The notes beneath the pieces are model-generated. The model was not told where the DNA came from and made no database searches. It saw only the letters and a list, made by a program, of their open reading frames with translations. Below are positions 24,277 to 33,849 of a stretch of 64,000 nucleotides of DNA, in pieces (positions within the stretch are counted from its first letter, which is position 1; each line of letters opens with the position of its first letter). The stretch is taken from NCBI RefSeq assembly GCF_001571365.1, contig NZ_BCTQ01000037.1, forward strand, positions 1 through 64,000. The letters are read 5' to 3'. Source of the DNA: Achromobacter denitrificans NBRC 15125 (lineage in GTDB: Bacteria; Pseudomonadota; Gammaproteobacteria; Burkholderiales; Burkholderiaceae_B). Both the position numbers and the translations under genes were made by a program.

Positions 24277-27200
24277 TCAGCGCTGCAAGGACTCCCAGCT
24301 CTTCATCAGCCGCTTCACCGACACCGGCATCGGCGTGCGCAGCTCCTGCGCGAACAGCGCCACCCGCAACTCTTCCAGCAGCCACCGGAATTCGTCCAGG
24401 CGGGGATCGGGCGCCCCCTTCAGCGCCGACCGGGCGCGCTGGTACTGCGTCACGAGCGGCGCCATTTCGGCCACCAGCTTGGCATCGCGCGCCGGGTCGG
24501 CCCGCAGCTTGTCGATGCGCGCCTGCACCGCCTTCAGGTAGCGCGGGAAATGCGCCAGCTGCGCATAGGGCGTGTCGCGGATGAACCACTTGGGCATGAG
24601 CGCGCCCAGTTGCGCCTGCAGGTCGGCATAGGCGGTGGCATGCGGCTTGGCCTGGGGCAGCTTGCGCTGCACCGCCGCGTACTCCGTCAGCACCGCCCCC
24701 GCCAGCCGCGCCACTTCCTGGGCCAGCAGGCCGAGCCGGCCCTTGCCCTCGGCGCGCCGGGCTTCGAACTGCTGCTCGTTGACCGGCCAGGGCTCGGCCA
24801 GGCAGGCCTGCCCGAGGGCGCAGTCGACGATCTGGTCGCGCAGTTCTTCCTGCGTGCCCAGCGTCATGTAGAGCATGCTGATCCGGGTCAGGTCCGTCAG
24901 GTTCTTTTCCAGGAACTTCACCTGCTCGCGCAGCCCCAGGCGGAACAGCTTGAGCAGGCCGGCGCGGTGGTGCTTGCGGGCCTCGTCCGGGTCGTCGAAC
25001 ACGTCCAGGTCGCAATGCGCGCCGCGGTCGACCAGGGCCGGATAGCCGATGACCGACTGCCCGCGCCGCTTGATCTCCATGATCTCCGGCAGCGGACCGA
25101 AGGACCAGGAGGTCAGGTTCTCGTGCGCCAGCGCCTGGGCCACCTGGGTATCGCTGGCCGCGAGCTGCTGGAAGGTGGCCTGGGCCTGTTTGCCGAATTC
25201 GGCGCGCAGTTGCGCCAGGTTGCGGCCGGCGGCCAGCATGCGACCGTGCTCGTCGACCACCCGGAAATTCATGAACAGGTGCGCCGGCAGGGTTTCCAGC
25301 TTGAAGTCCCCGACCGCCGGGCGGACCTGGACCTGGTCCCACATGTCCGCGATGATGGCGTCCACCAGGCCCTGCTGCGGATCGCCCAGGCGATCGAACC
25401 AGCGCTCGTAGAACCCGGCTGCGTAGTCCGGCAGCGGCACGCAATGGCGGCGCAGCTTCTGCGGCAGGGATTTCAGCAGCAGATGCACCTTTTCCTTGAG
25501 CATGCCGGGCACCAGCCATTCGCAGCGCGCCGGATCGATCTGGTTGAGGGCGAACAGGGGCACCGACAAGGTCACGCCGTCCCGCGCGGAACCGGGCTCG
25601 AAGTGGTAGTCCAGGGCCATGGACACGCCCTGCCACTCCACCTTCTTGGGGAACACGTCGGTGGTCACGCCGGCCGCTTCGTGCCGCATCAGCTCGTCGC
25701 GGGTCAGCATCAGCTGGGCCGCGGCGGCCTTGTCCAGGCCGGCCACCCATTTTTCCAGCGTGGCCGTCTGCGAGATGCCTTCGGGCAACTGGCGGTCGTA
25801 GAAGGCATAGATCAGCTCGTCGTCGACCAGAATGTCCGGGCGGCGGGTCTGGTGCTCCAGCTTCTCGATGCCGGCGATCAGCTTGCGGTTGTGCGCCACG
25901 AAGGCCAGGCGCGTGTCGATCTCGCCCGGCACCAGGGCCTGGCGGATGAAGAGCTCGCGCGCGTGCGCCGGGTTGACGCGGCCGTAGTGGATGCGGCGCC
26001 CGGCATAGATGACCAGGCCGTACAGCGTGGCCCGTTCGTTGGCCACGACCTGCCCCGCCTTCTTTTCCCAGCGCGGATCGGACCAGTTCCTGCGGATCAG
26101 GTGCGCGCCCACTTTCTCCAGCCACGGCGGCTCGATCCGCGCCACGCAGCGCGCGTAGAGCCGCGTGGTCTCGACCAGTTCGGCGGCGACGATCCAGCGC
26201 CCCGCCTTCTTCACCAGCCGCGAACCCGGATGGATGTGGAAGCGGATTTCGCGCGCGCCCTGGTAGTGGCCGCCCTCGTCGCTCTTGAAGCCGATGTTGC
26301 CCAGCAACCCCGACAGCAGCGCCAGGTGCAGCTGCTCGTAGGTGGCTTCCGTCTGGTTCACCCGCCAGCCCTGCTCGCCCACCAGGGCGGCAAGCTGGGT
26401 GTGCACGTCATGCCATTCCCGCAGCCGGATGGGCGACAGGAAATTCTGGCGCAGCAAGGCCACCAGCTTGCGCTGCGAGGCCTTGTGCTGCACCTGTTCG
26501 CCGTACCAGCGCCAGAGCTTCAGGAAGGAGATGAATTCGGATTTGTCGTCGCCGAACTTGGCGTGGGCGGCCTCGGCCGCCTCGCGCTCCTGCATGGGGC
26601 GGTCGCGCGGGTCCTGCACCGACAGGGCCGAGGCGATGATCAGCATTTCCGCCAGGCACTGCTGTTCCCGCGCGGCCAGGATCATCCGGCCGATGCGCGG
26701 GTCCACGGGCAGCTTGGCCAGTTCCTGCCCGCTGCGCGTCAGCGCGAACGACGCGCCGGTGCGGGCGCCGTCGGCCTCCTCGCCGGAGGCGGACGCCATT
26801 TCGATCGCGCCGAGCTCCTGCAGCAGGTGGTAGCCGTCGGCCACGGCGCGTCCGGGAGGCGCCTCGACGAAGGGGAACTGTTCGATGTCGTCCAGCTTCA
26901 GCGACTTCATCCGCAGGATGACGGACGCCAGCGACGAGCGCAGCACTTCCGGATCGGTGAAAGGGGCCCGGTTGTTGAAGTCCAGCTCGTCGTAGAGCCG
27001 GATGCAGACGCCCGGCCCCACCCGGCCGCAACGGCCGGCGCGCTGGTTGGCCGAGGCGCGGCTGATCGGCTCGATGCGCAGCTGCTCGACCTTGTTGCGC
27101 CAGGAATAGCGCTTGATCCGCGCCAGCCCGCTATCGACCACGAAGCGGATGCCCGGCACGGTCAGCGAGGTTTCCGCCACGTTGGTGGCCAGCACGATGC

Positions 27201-28200
27201 GCCGCGCGTTGGTGCGCGGATGGAAAATCTGCTCCTGCTCGGCCTGCGACAGCCGCGCATACAGCGGCAGCACCTCGGTCCCCGCCGGATGCCGCTTGCG
27301 CAGCGCCTCGGCGGATTCGCGGATCTCGCGCTCGCCGGGCAGGAACACCAGCACGTCGCCGGGGCCATGCCGCGCGCATTCGTCCACGGCGTCCACGATG
27401 GCGTCGATCAGGTCGCGCTCCTCGTCGCCCGACATGCGTTCGCGGCCGGGCTTGCCCGCCGCCGGCGCCTCGTCCGGCCCGGCCTCTTCGCGCACGGGCC
27501 GATAGCGGATTTCCACGGGATACAGGCGGCCCGACACCTCGATGACGGGCGCCGGCTTGTCCTCGGAGGCCGCGAAGTGGCGGGCGAAGCGCTCGGCGTC
27601 GATGGTGGCCGAGGTGATGATGACCTTCAGGTCCGGGCGGCGCGGCAGCAGCTGCTTCAGGTAGCCCAGCAGGAAATCGATGTTGAGGCTGCGTTCGTGC
27701 GCCTCGTCGATGATGATGGTGTCGTAGCGGCGCAGGAGCGGGTCGCGCTGCGACTCGGCCAGCAGGATGCCGTCCGTCATCAGCTTGATGGACGCGTTCG
27801 GGCCGGTGCGATCGTTGAAGCGCACCTGGTAGCCCACCACCTCGCCCATGGGCGTGTTCAGCTCTTCGGCGATGCGCTTGGCCACGGAGGTGGCGGCCAG
27901 GCGGCGCGGCTGGGTATGGCCGATCATCTTCTGGCGGCCGCGACCCAGTTCCAGGCAGATCTTGGGAAGCTGCGTGGTCTTGCCCGAGCCGGTCTCGCCG
28001 CTGACGATCACCACCTGGTGATTGGCGATGGCGCGCGCGATCTCCTGGCGCCGCGCGCTGACGGGCAGGTCTTCGGGGTAGGTCACCGCGGGAATGGGCC
28101 GCTCGGGGCGCGGCGCTCGGCGCGCATTCTGCGCGGCGGCGGCTTCCGGGGCCGCCGCGTCCGCGGCCTTGGGCGCCCGCGGGCTGGAGGATTCAGGCAT
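24277..28200 (-). CDS. hrpA: ATP-dependent RNA helicase HrpA
   Basis: DEAH-box RNA helicase of 1307 residues (E. coli HrpA 1300), acting in mRNA processing and ribosome rescue. The helicase core shows GETGSGKTTQ near residue 70, IIIDEAHERS, ITSATIDAERF and QRAGRCGRVGPG. It is followed by the HA2 and OB-fold domains and the long HrpA-specific C-terminal region (DUF3418). The N terminus is Ala/Pro-rich and disordered. The start at 28200 precedes the conserved part; open frame to 28350 is unsupported. A TATAAT lies at 28225-28230 on this strand. Confidence 0.95.
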   Translation of the reverse strand: MPESSSPRAPKAADAAAPEAAAAQNARRAPRPERPIPAVTYPEDLPVSARRQEIARAIANHQVVIVSGETGSGKTTQLPKICLELGRGRQKMIGHTQPRRLAATSVAKRIAEELNTPMGEVVGYQVRFNDRTGPNASIKLMTDGILLAESQRDPLLRRYDTIIIDEAHERSLNIDFLLGYLKQLLPRRPDLKVIITSATIDAERFARHFAASEDKPAPVIEVSGRLYPVEIRYRPVREEAGPDEAPAAGKPGRERMSGDEERDLIDAIVDAVDECARHGPGDVLVFLPGEREIRESAEALRKRHPAGTEVLPLYARLSQAEQEQIFHPRTNARRIVLATNVAETSLTVPGIRFVVDSGLARIKRYSWRNKVEQLRIEPISRASANQRAGRCGRVGPGVCIRLYDELDFNNRAPFTDPEVLRSSLASVILRMKSLKLDDIEQFPFVEAPPGRAVADGYHLLQELGAIEMASASGEEADGARTGASFALTRSGQELAKLPVDPRIGRMILAAREQQCLAEMLIIASALSVQDPRDRPMQEREAAEAAHAKFGDDKSEFISFLKLWRWYGEQVQHKASQRKLVALLRQNFLSPIRLREWHDVHTQLAALVGEQGWRVNQTEATYEQLHLALLSGLLGNIGFKSDEGGHYQGAREIRFHIHPGSRLVKKAGRWIVAAELVETTRLYARCVARIEPPWLEKVGAHLIRRNWSDPRWEKKAGQVVANERATLYGLVIYAGRRIHYGRVNPAHARELFIRQALVPGEIDTRLAFVAHNRKLIAGIEKLEHQTRRPDILVDDELIYAFYDRQLPEGISQTATLEKWVAGLDKAAAAQLMLTRDELMRHEAAGVTTDVFPKKVEWQGVSMALDYHFEPGSARDGVTLSVPLFALNQIDPARCEWLVPGMLKEKVHLLLKSLPQKLRRHCVPLPDYAAGFYERWFDRLGDPQQGLVDAIIADMWDQVQVRPAVGDFKLETLPAHLFMNFRVVDEHGRMLAAGRNLAQLRAEFGKQAQATFQQLAASDTQVAQALAHENLTSWSFGPLPEIMEIKRRGQSVIGYPALVDRGAHCDLDVFDDPDEARKHHRAGLLKLFRLGLREQVKFLEKNLTDLTRISMLYMTLGTQEELRDQIVDCALGQACLAEPWPVNEQQFEARRAEGKGRLGLLAQEVARLAGAVLTEYAAVQRKLPQAKPHATAYADLQAQLGALMPKWFIRDTPYAQLAHFPRYLKAVQARIDKLRADPARDAKLVAEMAPLVTQYQRARSALKGAPDPRLDEFRWLLEELRVALFAQELRTPMPVSVKRLMKSWESLQR

Positions 28201-28224
28201 GTACGATAGTCCGGTTAGGCCGAC

Positions 28225-28230
28225 ATTATA
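28225..28230 (-). promoter_or_regulatory. Candidate -10 box for hrpA
   Basis: A perfect TATAAT on the minus strand 25 bases before the hrpA start codon, in an AT-rich island. The region where a -35 box should lie is GC-rich and unlike consensus, so the call is weak. Confidence 0.3.
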
Positions 28231-28416
28231 AATTTCCGCGCGCCCTGCCCGGGGAATCGGCCCAAAACCGGAAAATCGGGCACGGAATTCGCGCTGAATT
28301 CCGCCTGCGCCCCGGCCCCGGCGGTCATATAATTTCGCCACGCCGTCCACGCGACGGCGCTATGACGCGGCGCGTCGCCGCGTTTTTACCGACTCTCAGG
28401 AATCCCTCCACCCATC

Positions 28417-29775
28417 ATGCCCGACCTGGAACCAGACACCGTCTCCGCCCTCGAAGCCCCTGAATTCGCACCCGCCCAGTTCGTCCGATGGTTTCGAGAC
28501 GTGGCGCCCCATGTGCATGCGTTCCGAGGCAAGACGTTCGTGGTGGCGTTCGGCGGCGAACTGGTCCAGGCCGGCGCGCTGAACGCGCTGGTGCAGGATC
28601 TCTCGCTACTGTCCTCGCTGGGCATCCGCCTGGTGCTGGTGCACGGCTCGCGCCCGCAGGTCAATGAACAACTGCGCCTGAAGGGCTTTACCCAGCAATT
28701 CGACCGCGGCATGTCCCCCACCGACGCCGCCGCCCTGGAATGCGCCAAGGAAGCCGCCGGCGAGATCCGCCTGGATATCGAGGCAGCCTTCAGCCAGGGC
28801 CTGCCGAACACGCCCATGTCGCATTCGCACATCCGCGTGATTTCCGGCAATTTCGTCACGGCCCGCCCGGCCGGCGTGATCGACGGGGTGGACTACAAGC
28901 ACACCGGCCAGGTCCGCAAGATCGACATCGACGCGCTGAAGTTCGCCATCGAGAAGGGCTCGTCGGTCGTGCTGCTGTCGCCGCTGGGCTTCTCCCCCAC
29001 GGGCGACGCCTTCAACCTGGCCATGGAAGACCTGGCCACCAGCGTGGCCGTGGGCCTGCGCGCCGAAAAGCTGATCTTCCTGTCCGGCTCGCCCGGCGTG
29101 ATGAACGACGACGGCACGCTGGACACCGAGCTGGCCCGCGTGGATGCCGACGCGCTGCTGGCCGCCGGCACGCTGGACGAAGACACCCACGCCTTCCTGC
29201 ATTGCGCGTCCCTGGCCGTCAAGCGCGGCGTGGCCCGCGCGCACCTGCTGCCCTTCACGCTGGACGGCAGCGTGCTGCTGGAGATCTTCACCCACGACGG
29301 CGTGGGCACCATGGTGGTCGAGGACACGCTGGACGATCTGCGCCCGGCCACCATCGACGACGTGGGCGCCATCCTCAGCCTGATCGAACCGCTGGAGGCC
29401 GACGGCACCCTGGTGCCCCGCCCCCGCAGCGTGGTCGAGCGCGACGTCGAGAATTTCACGGTGCTGGAGCACGACGCCGTGATCTACGGCTGCGCCACCC
29501 TGCACATGTTCCCCGAAGAGCAGATGGCCGAAATGGCCTGCCTGATCGTGCATCCGGAATGGCAGGGTTCGGGCGAAGGCGAAATCCTGCTGCGCCACAT
29601 GGAATCGCGCGCCCGTTCCGCGGGCGCCAAGCGGCTGTTCGTGCTGACCACCCGGACCTCGCACTGGTTCATGAAACGCGGCTTCGTGCAGGGCGGCATC
29701 GCCGACCTGCCCCGCGAAAAGCAGAACAACTACAACCGTTCTCGCAACAGCCTGGTCTTCATCAAGAAGCTGTAA
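28417..29775 (+). CDS. argA: Amino-acid N-acetyltransferase (N-acetylglutamate synthase)
   Basis: First enzyme of arginine synthesis, transferring acetyl from acetyl-CoA to glutamate. The 452-residue protein has an N-terminal amino-acid-kinase fold (about 35-285; KTFVVAFGGELV, LVLVHGSRPQV) that serves as the arginine-binding regulatory domain. A C-terminal GNAT domain follows (about 310-450; ECAVIYG-type core, LIVHPEWQGSGEGEILL with the acetyl-CoA loop). Length and order match classical ArgA. A perfect TATAAT (28328-28333) lies upstream without a good -35. argD is encoded at the far right end of the window. Confidence 0.93.
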   Translation: MPDLEPDTVSALEAPEFAPAQFVRWFRDVAPHVHAFRGKTFVVAFGGELVQAGALNALVQDLSLLSSLGIRLVLVHGSRPQVNEQLRLKGFTQQFDRGMSPTDAAALECAKEAAGEIRLDIEAAFSQGLPNTPMSHSHIRVISGNFVTARPAGVIDGVDYKHTGQVRKIDIDALKFAIEKGSSVVLLSPLGFSPTGDAFNLAMEDLATSVAVGLRAEKLIFLSGSPGVMNDDGTLDTELARVDADALLAAGTLDEDTHAFLHCASLAVKRGVARAHLLPFTLDGSVLLEIFTHDGVGTMVVEDTLDDLRPATIDDVGAILSLIEPLEADGTLVPRPRSVVERDVENFTVLEHDAVIYGCATLHMFPEEQMAEMACLIVHPEWQGSGEGEILLRHMESRARSAGAKRLFVLTTRTSHWFMKRGFVQGGIADLPREKQNNYNRSRNSLVFIKKL

Positions 29776-29813
29776 CCGCCCCGCGCGCGGGGGCGTTACC
29801 GCAGGACCCGAAG

Positions 29814-29842
29814 GGGCTTGGCGTCCCCAGGACGCCAAGCCC
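29814..29842 (+). terminator. Perfect hairpin after argA
   Basis: GGGCTTGGCGTCC (29814-29826) and GGACGCCAAGCCC (29830-29842) form a 13-bp perfect stem with a 3-nt loop, 38 bases after the argA stop. The following bases are GCTAAAAT, so there is no clear T tract; it may act as a weak terminator or protect the 3' end. Confidence 0.55.
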
Positions 29843-29882
29843 GCTAAAATGTGGCCTTACTTAATTTTTCCGGCAGCGAATC

Positions 29883-30155
29883 ATGGCTCGTATCGTCAAC
29901 TGTGTGAAATTGAAGCGTGAAGCCGAAGGGCTGGATTTCCCTCCCTATCCCGGCGAGCTCGGCACCAAGATCTGGCAGAGTATCTCCAAGGAAGCCTGGG
30001 AAGAATGGAAGGGCATCCAGACTCGCCTGGTCAATGAAAACCGCCTGAACCTGGCCGACGCCCGGGCGCGCAAGTACCTGAAAGAACAGATGGAGCGCTT
30101 CCTGTTCGAAGACGGCAACGTCGAAGCCCAGGGCTACGTTCCGCCCTCGGCCTGA
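29883..30155 (+). CDS. yggX: Fe(2+)-trafficking protein YggX
   Basis: A 90-residue cytoplasmic protein that supports iron-sulfur cluster integrity under oxidative stress. Family length and conserved blocks agree: [19 protein letters not shown] with the single conserved Cys at residue 7, then PPYPGELG and a helical C-terminal half. It stands between two hairpins and looks monocistronic. In many proteobacteria it lies beside mutY; that partner is not here. Confidence 0.95.
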   Translation: MARIVNCVKLKREAEGLDFPPYPGELGTKIWQSISKEAWEEWKGIQTRLVNENRLNLADARARKYLKEQMERFLFEDGNVEAQGYVPPSA

Positions 30156-30187
30156 TTGCCTCGCGCCCGTCCGCGGGCCCCGCTTCC

Positions 30188-30213
30188 GAAGCCCCTCGCC
30201 CGCGAGGGGCTTC
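30188..30213 (+). terminator. Terminator hairpin after yggX
   Basis: GAAGCCCCTCG (30188-30198) and CGAGGGGCTTC (30203-30213) form an 11-bp perfect stem with a 4-nt loop, 32 bases after the yggX stop. Only a short T run (GCGTTTCC) follows. Confidence 0.7.
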
Positions 30214-30272
30214 GCGTTTCCGGCCCCGCCGCAGGGGCTTAAGATCCCCCTATCGATGGATCTCGCGCTGCC

Positions 30273-32222
30273 ATGAAAACCGAACCGTCCCCCGTTGCCG
30301 CCTCTTTTCCCGCCATCGCCCGCGCGCTGGAAATCGCCCCCGACCGCCAGACCGGCACGCTTCGGGACGTGCGCCACGTGGTGATCCTGATGCAGGAGAA
30401 CCGCTCCTTCGATCATTATTTCGGCACGCTGCCCGGCGTGCGCGGCTTCGCGGACCCGCTGCCCGCGCCCACCGCGGCGGGCGACGTGCTGACCCAGGCG
30501 GACGGCGCGACCAGGGTCCGGCCCTATGCCCTGCGCGGCGACTACCCCAGCGGCACGCCGGTGGGCTATATCACGCCGCATACGTGGGACGATGCCCAGC
30601 GCGCCTGGAACGACGGCCGCATGGACCAGTGGCTGCCCGCCAAGAGCCGGCTCGGCATGGGCGCCTACGACGGCGCGGACCTGCCGTTCCAGACCGCGCT
30701 GGCCGATGCCTTCACGCTGTGCGACGCCTATCACTGCTCGATGCACGCGGGCACCAACCCGAACCGGCTGTTCCTGTGGACCGGCACCAACGATCCGGCG
30801 GGCCGGGCGGGCGGCCCGGCGCTGGTCAACACCCATGACCGCCTGGGCCCCATCGGCGAAGGCTACGGCTGGACCACCTATCCCGAACGCCTGCAGGAAG
30901 CGGGCGTGGATTGGCGCATCTACCAGGACATGGCCGACAACTACAACGACAACCCGCTGGCCGGCTTCCGGCAGTACCGCCGCCAGCACGCGGGCGGCGC
31001 CGCCGAGGCGCCCCTGCGCGATCGCGGCCTGACCACGCGCACGCTGGACGACCTGGCCCGCGACGTGGCCCGCGGCACCCTGCCGCAAGTATCGTGGATC
31101 ATCGCGCCCACCGCCGATTCCGAGCATCCCGAGGTGTCGTCGCCGCGCCGGGGCGGCGCCTATACCGAGCGCGTGCTGGACATCCTCACCCGCAATCCCG
31201 AGACCTGGAGCCGCTGCGTGTTCTTCGTCACCTACGACGAAAACGACTGCTTCTTCGACCACATGCCCCCGCCCGCGCCGCCCGCGCGCCGGGAGGACGG
31301 AACGTCGGGCGGGCTGTCCACCGTCGCGCTCGACGGCGAATACCACGACGCGCGCCACGGTCCCAGCGCCGCCACGCCGGATGATCCGTCCGGCCTGCAC
31401 GGCCGCGGATTCGGGCTGGGGCCGCGCGTGCCGATGCTGGTCGTCTCGCCCTGGAGCCGCGGCGGCTGGGTCAACTCGCAGGTGTTCGACCACACCTCGG
31501 TAATCCGCTTCCTGGAAGCGCGCTTCGGCGTGGCCGAGCCCAATATCAGCGACTGGCGGCGCGCGGTGGCCGGGGACCTGACCTCGGCCTTCGATTTCGC
31601 CGGGGATCGCGACCCGGCGCCGGAAGGCGGCAAGCGCCGCGCCTGCGCGCTGCCGTATGCGCTGGACGCCGAGGGAGTCATGGCGGCCGACGGCCGCCAC
31701 TACCGGCTGACGCTGCGCAATCCCGGCGCCGCCGGCGCGGTACTGCACGTCTACGACCGGCTCGCGCTGGAACGGGCGCCGCGCCGCTATACGGTCGGCG
31801 CCGGCGACCGCCTGGACGACGGCTGGCGCCTGGCCGATGGCGGCGCCTACGATTTGTGGCTATTGGGCCCCGACGGTTTCCATCGCCAGTTCCGCGGCGA
31901 CGCCCGGGACGCCGGCCGGATCGAGGCGCGGATGGCGCCGGCCGCGGGCGGGCTGCGCCTGCGGCTCACGAATCGCGGCGAAACGCCGCTGCCGGTGGCC
32001 GTGCGCTCGAACATGGAAGATGACTGGCGCGCCGAGGCGCAGGTCCCGGCCGGCGCCGCGCTGGATATCGATTATCCGGGCTGCCGGGGCTGGTATGACC
32101 TGGAGATTGGCGCCCCAACGCTGCCGGCCTTCGGCCGCCGCCTCGCCGGCCGTATCGACGCCGGCAAGCCCGGGACGCCGGATCCGCGCCTGGACGCGGG
32201 GGCCGTGCTGCCCCCAGCCTGA
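30273..32222 (+). CDS. Phosphocholine-type phospholipase C, no Tat signal
   Basis: Member of the acid-phosphatase/PlcN-PlcH phospholipase C family, 649 residues. The catalytic block VILMQENRSFDHYFG lies near residue 40, and HAGTNPNRLFLWTG, YDENDCFFDHM and PRVPMLVVSPWSRGG follow in family order. Two C-terminal beta domains (about 470-640) are present. Known PlcH/PlcN enzymes carry a twin-Arg signal of about 40 residues. Here the N terminus (MKTEPSPVAASF) has neither an RR motif nor a hydrophobic run, and the only nearby upstream ATG (30255) runs into a stop. It may be cytoplasmic, exported otherwise, or N-terminally altered. Confidence 0.87.
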   Translation: MKTEPSPVAASFPAIARALEIAPDRQTGTLRDVRHVVILMQENRSFDHYFGTLPGVRGFADPLPAPTAAGDVLTQADGATRVRPYALRGDYPSGTPVGYITPHTWDDAQRAWNDGRMDQWLPAKSRLGMGAYDGADLPFQTALADAFTLCDAYHCSMHAGTNPNRLFLWTGTNDPAGRAGGPALVNTHDRLGPIGEGYGWTTYPERLQEAGVDWRIYQDMADNYNDNPLAGFRQYRRQHAGGAAEAPLRDRGLTTRTLDDLARDVARGTLPQVSWIIAPTADSEHPEVSSPRRGGAYTERVLDILTRNPETWSRCVFFVTYDENDCFFDHMPPPAPPARREDGTSGGLSTVALDGEYHDARHGPSAATPDDPSGLHGRGFGLGPRVPMLVVSPWSRGGWVNSQVFDHTSVIRFLEARFGVAEPNISDWRRAVAGDLTSAFDFAGDRDPAPEGGKRRACALPYALDAEGVMAADGRHYRLTLRNPGAAGAVLHVYDRLALERAPRRYTVGAGDRLDDGWRLADGGAYDLWLLGPDGFHRQFRGDARDAGRIEARMAPAAGGLRLRLTNRGETPLPVAVRSNMEDDWRAEAQVPAGAALDIDYPGCRGWYDLEIGAPTLPAFGRRLAGRIDAGKPGTPDPRLDAGAVLPPA

Positions 32223-32233
32223 GGCGGGCAAGC

Positions 32234-32962
32234 TCAGGGCTCTTGCGAGTCCTCGTCGTCGACGTCGCCGCGCGCCAGGCGCTCGGTGTTCTTGACGCCG
32301 GTGTGGCGCACGTCGGCGCCCTTGACCATGTAGATCACGCGTTCGGACATGTTTTTCGCGTGGTCGCCGATGCGCTCCAGCGCGCGGGCGATGAAGATCA
32401 TGTCGATGGCGCGCGAAATGGTGCGCGGGTCTTCGATCATGTAGGTAATGAGGTGGCGCAGCGCGCCCTTCCATTCCTTGTCCACTTCCTTGTCGCTGCG
32501 CACGACGGCCGCGGCCAGGATCGGGTCGAGGCGGGCGAAGGCGTCCAGGGCCTGGTGCAGCATGGTGCGCACATTGGCGGCCATGTGGCGCAGCTCGATC
32601 ACCGGGATATGGCGCAGCTCGGCCTCGTGGATGCGGCGCGCGACCGTGGCGACCTTCTCCGCCTCGTCGCCGGAACGCTCCATGTCGGTCAGCATCTTGG
32701 ACACGGCCATCAGCATGCGCAGGTCGATGGCGGTGGGCTGGTGCCGCGCCAGGATCCGGCTGATGCTTTCGTCGATCTCCACTTCGTGGCGATTGACTTC
32801 CTTTTCGCGTTCGCGGACCTTCTCAACCAGCGACAGGTCGCCGCTGGCCAATGCGTCGATGGCCTCCTGGATCATGGCTTCCACCAAGCCGCCCATTTGC
32901 AAGAACTGCGAACGGACGCTTTCCAGATCCGCGTCGAACTGTTTGTTTGTGTGCTCCGACAT
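32234..32962 (-). CDS. phoU: Phosphate transport regulator PhoU
   Basis: A 242-residue all-helical protein with two PhoU repeats that lets the Pst transporter restrain PhoR signalling. DRFARHQPT-like blocks are seen as RILARHQPTAIDLRMLMAV and, in the second half, AIDMIFIARALERIGDHAKN, the metal-binding E-x3-D motif. The start at 32962 has AGGGAG just upstream. The pst genes and phoB/phoR are not in the window; the gene stands alone, convergent with the phospholipase gene 11 bp away. A phospholipase and PhoU side by side hints at phosphate economy but is not proof. Confidence 0.93.
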   Translation of the reverse strand: MSEHTNKQFDADLESVRSQFLQMGGLVEAMIQEAIDALASGDLSLVEKVREREKEVNRHEVEIDESISRILARHQPTAIDLRMLMAVSKMLTDMERSGDEAEKVATVARRIHEAELRHIPVIELRHMAANVRTMLHQALDAFARLDPILAAAVVRSDKEVDKEWKGALRHLITYMIEDPRTISRAIDMIFIARALERIGDHAKNMSERVIYMVKGADVRHTGVKNTERLARGDVDDEDSQEP

Positions 32963-33129
32963 CCGGGCTCCCTGCGTGGTTGATCTCATTGCACTGCCCC
33001 GAAATTAAAGAGTATTACGAGATGGGCCTGCACAACCCGCAAGGTTATGACCCAAGTGTGACAAGATTATGAATCAACCCGCGCCGCCCGCAAGGCGCGG
33101 CGGCGCGGGGCGGCTCCCGCGGGAGCGTA

Positions 33130-33810
33130 TCAGGCTTTGCGGTCCAGGCGGCGGATGCCGCTCTGCGTGGCCAGCAGGGCCACGTCGGCGCCCGCCAGCG
33201 AGAACAGGCCGCAGGTGACCACGCCGGGCAGGTTATTGACGCGGGCTTCGAGGCCCGGGGCGTCCGTGATGGACAGGCCCGACACGTCCAGGATGACGTT
33301 GCCGTTATCGGTGACGAAACCCTCGCGCAGGCGGGGCTGGCCGCCCAGCGCCGACATGGCGCGCGCCACCGACTCGCGGGCCATCGGAATGACCTCGATC
33401 GGCAGCGGGAACTTGCCCAGGGTCTGCACCAGCTTGGATTCGTCCGCGATGCAGATGAAGCGCTCGGCCACCGAGGCCACGATCTTCTCGCGCGTCAGCG
33501 CCCCGCCCCCGCCCTTGATCATGTGCAGGTTGGCGTCGATCTCGTCCGCGCCGTCCACGTAGATGGGCATGGTGGCGACGTCGTTGAGGTCCAGCACCTT
33601 CAGGCCGTGGCCGGCCAGGCGGGCGGCGCTGCGCTCCGAACTGGCCACCGTGCCGGCGATGCGGCCCTTGAAACGGGCCAGGCCGTCGATGAACAGGTCG
33701 GCCGTGGAGCCCGTGCCCACGCCGATGATGACGTCCGGGCCGGCGACCTGTTCAACGAATTCCAGGGCCGCGTCGGCGGCTTGCTGCTTGAGTTCTTGCT
33801 GGGAGAGCAT
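33130..33810 (-). CDS. rpiA: Ribose-5-phosphate isomerase A
   Basis: Pentose-phosphate enzyme that interconverts ribose-5-phosphate and ribulose-5-phosphate. The 226-residue protein shows [15 protein letters not shown] near residue 30, DGADEID near 90, and [11 protein letters not shown] with the catalytic Glu/Lys. The ATG at 33810 gives the standard N terminus; a TTG six codons upstream is possible. It is preceded by an acyl-CoA dehydrogenase gene 39 bp away on the same strand. Confidence 0.95.
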   Translation of the reverse strand: MLSQQELKQQAADAALEFVEQVAGPDVIIGVGTGSTADLFIDGLARFKGRIAGTVASSERSAARLAGHGLKVLDLNDVATMPIYVDGADEIDANLHMIKGGGGALTREKIVASVAERFICIADESKLVQTLGKFPLPIEVIPMARESVARAMSALGGQPRLREGFVTDNGNVILDVSGLSITDAPGLEARVNNLPGVVTCGLFSLAGADVALLATQSGIRRLDRKA

Positions 33811-33849
33811 GGCGGAAAAAATGCGCAAAGGGTTGTCGAGCCGGGAAAT

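Noticed and set aside
24550-28209. 1219-codon open frame on the plus strand
   Set aside because: Antisense shadow of hrpA; no domains, no ribosome site.
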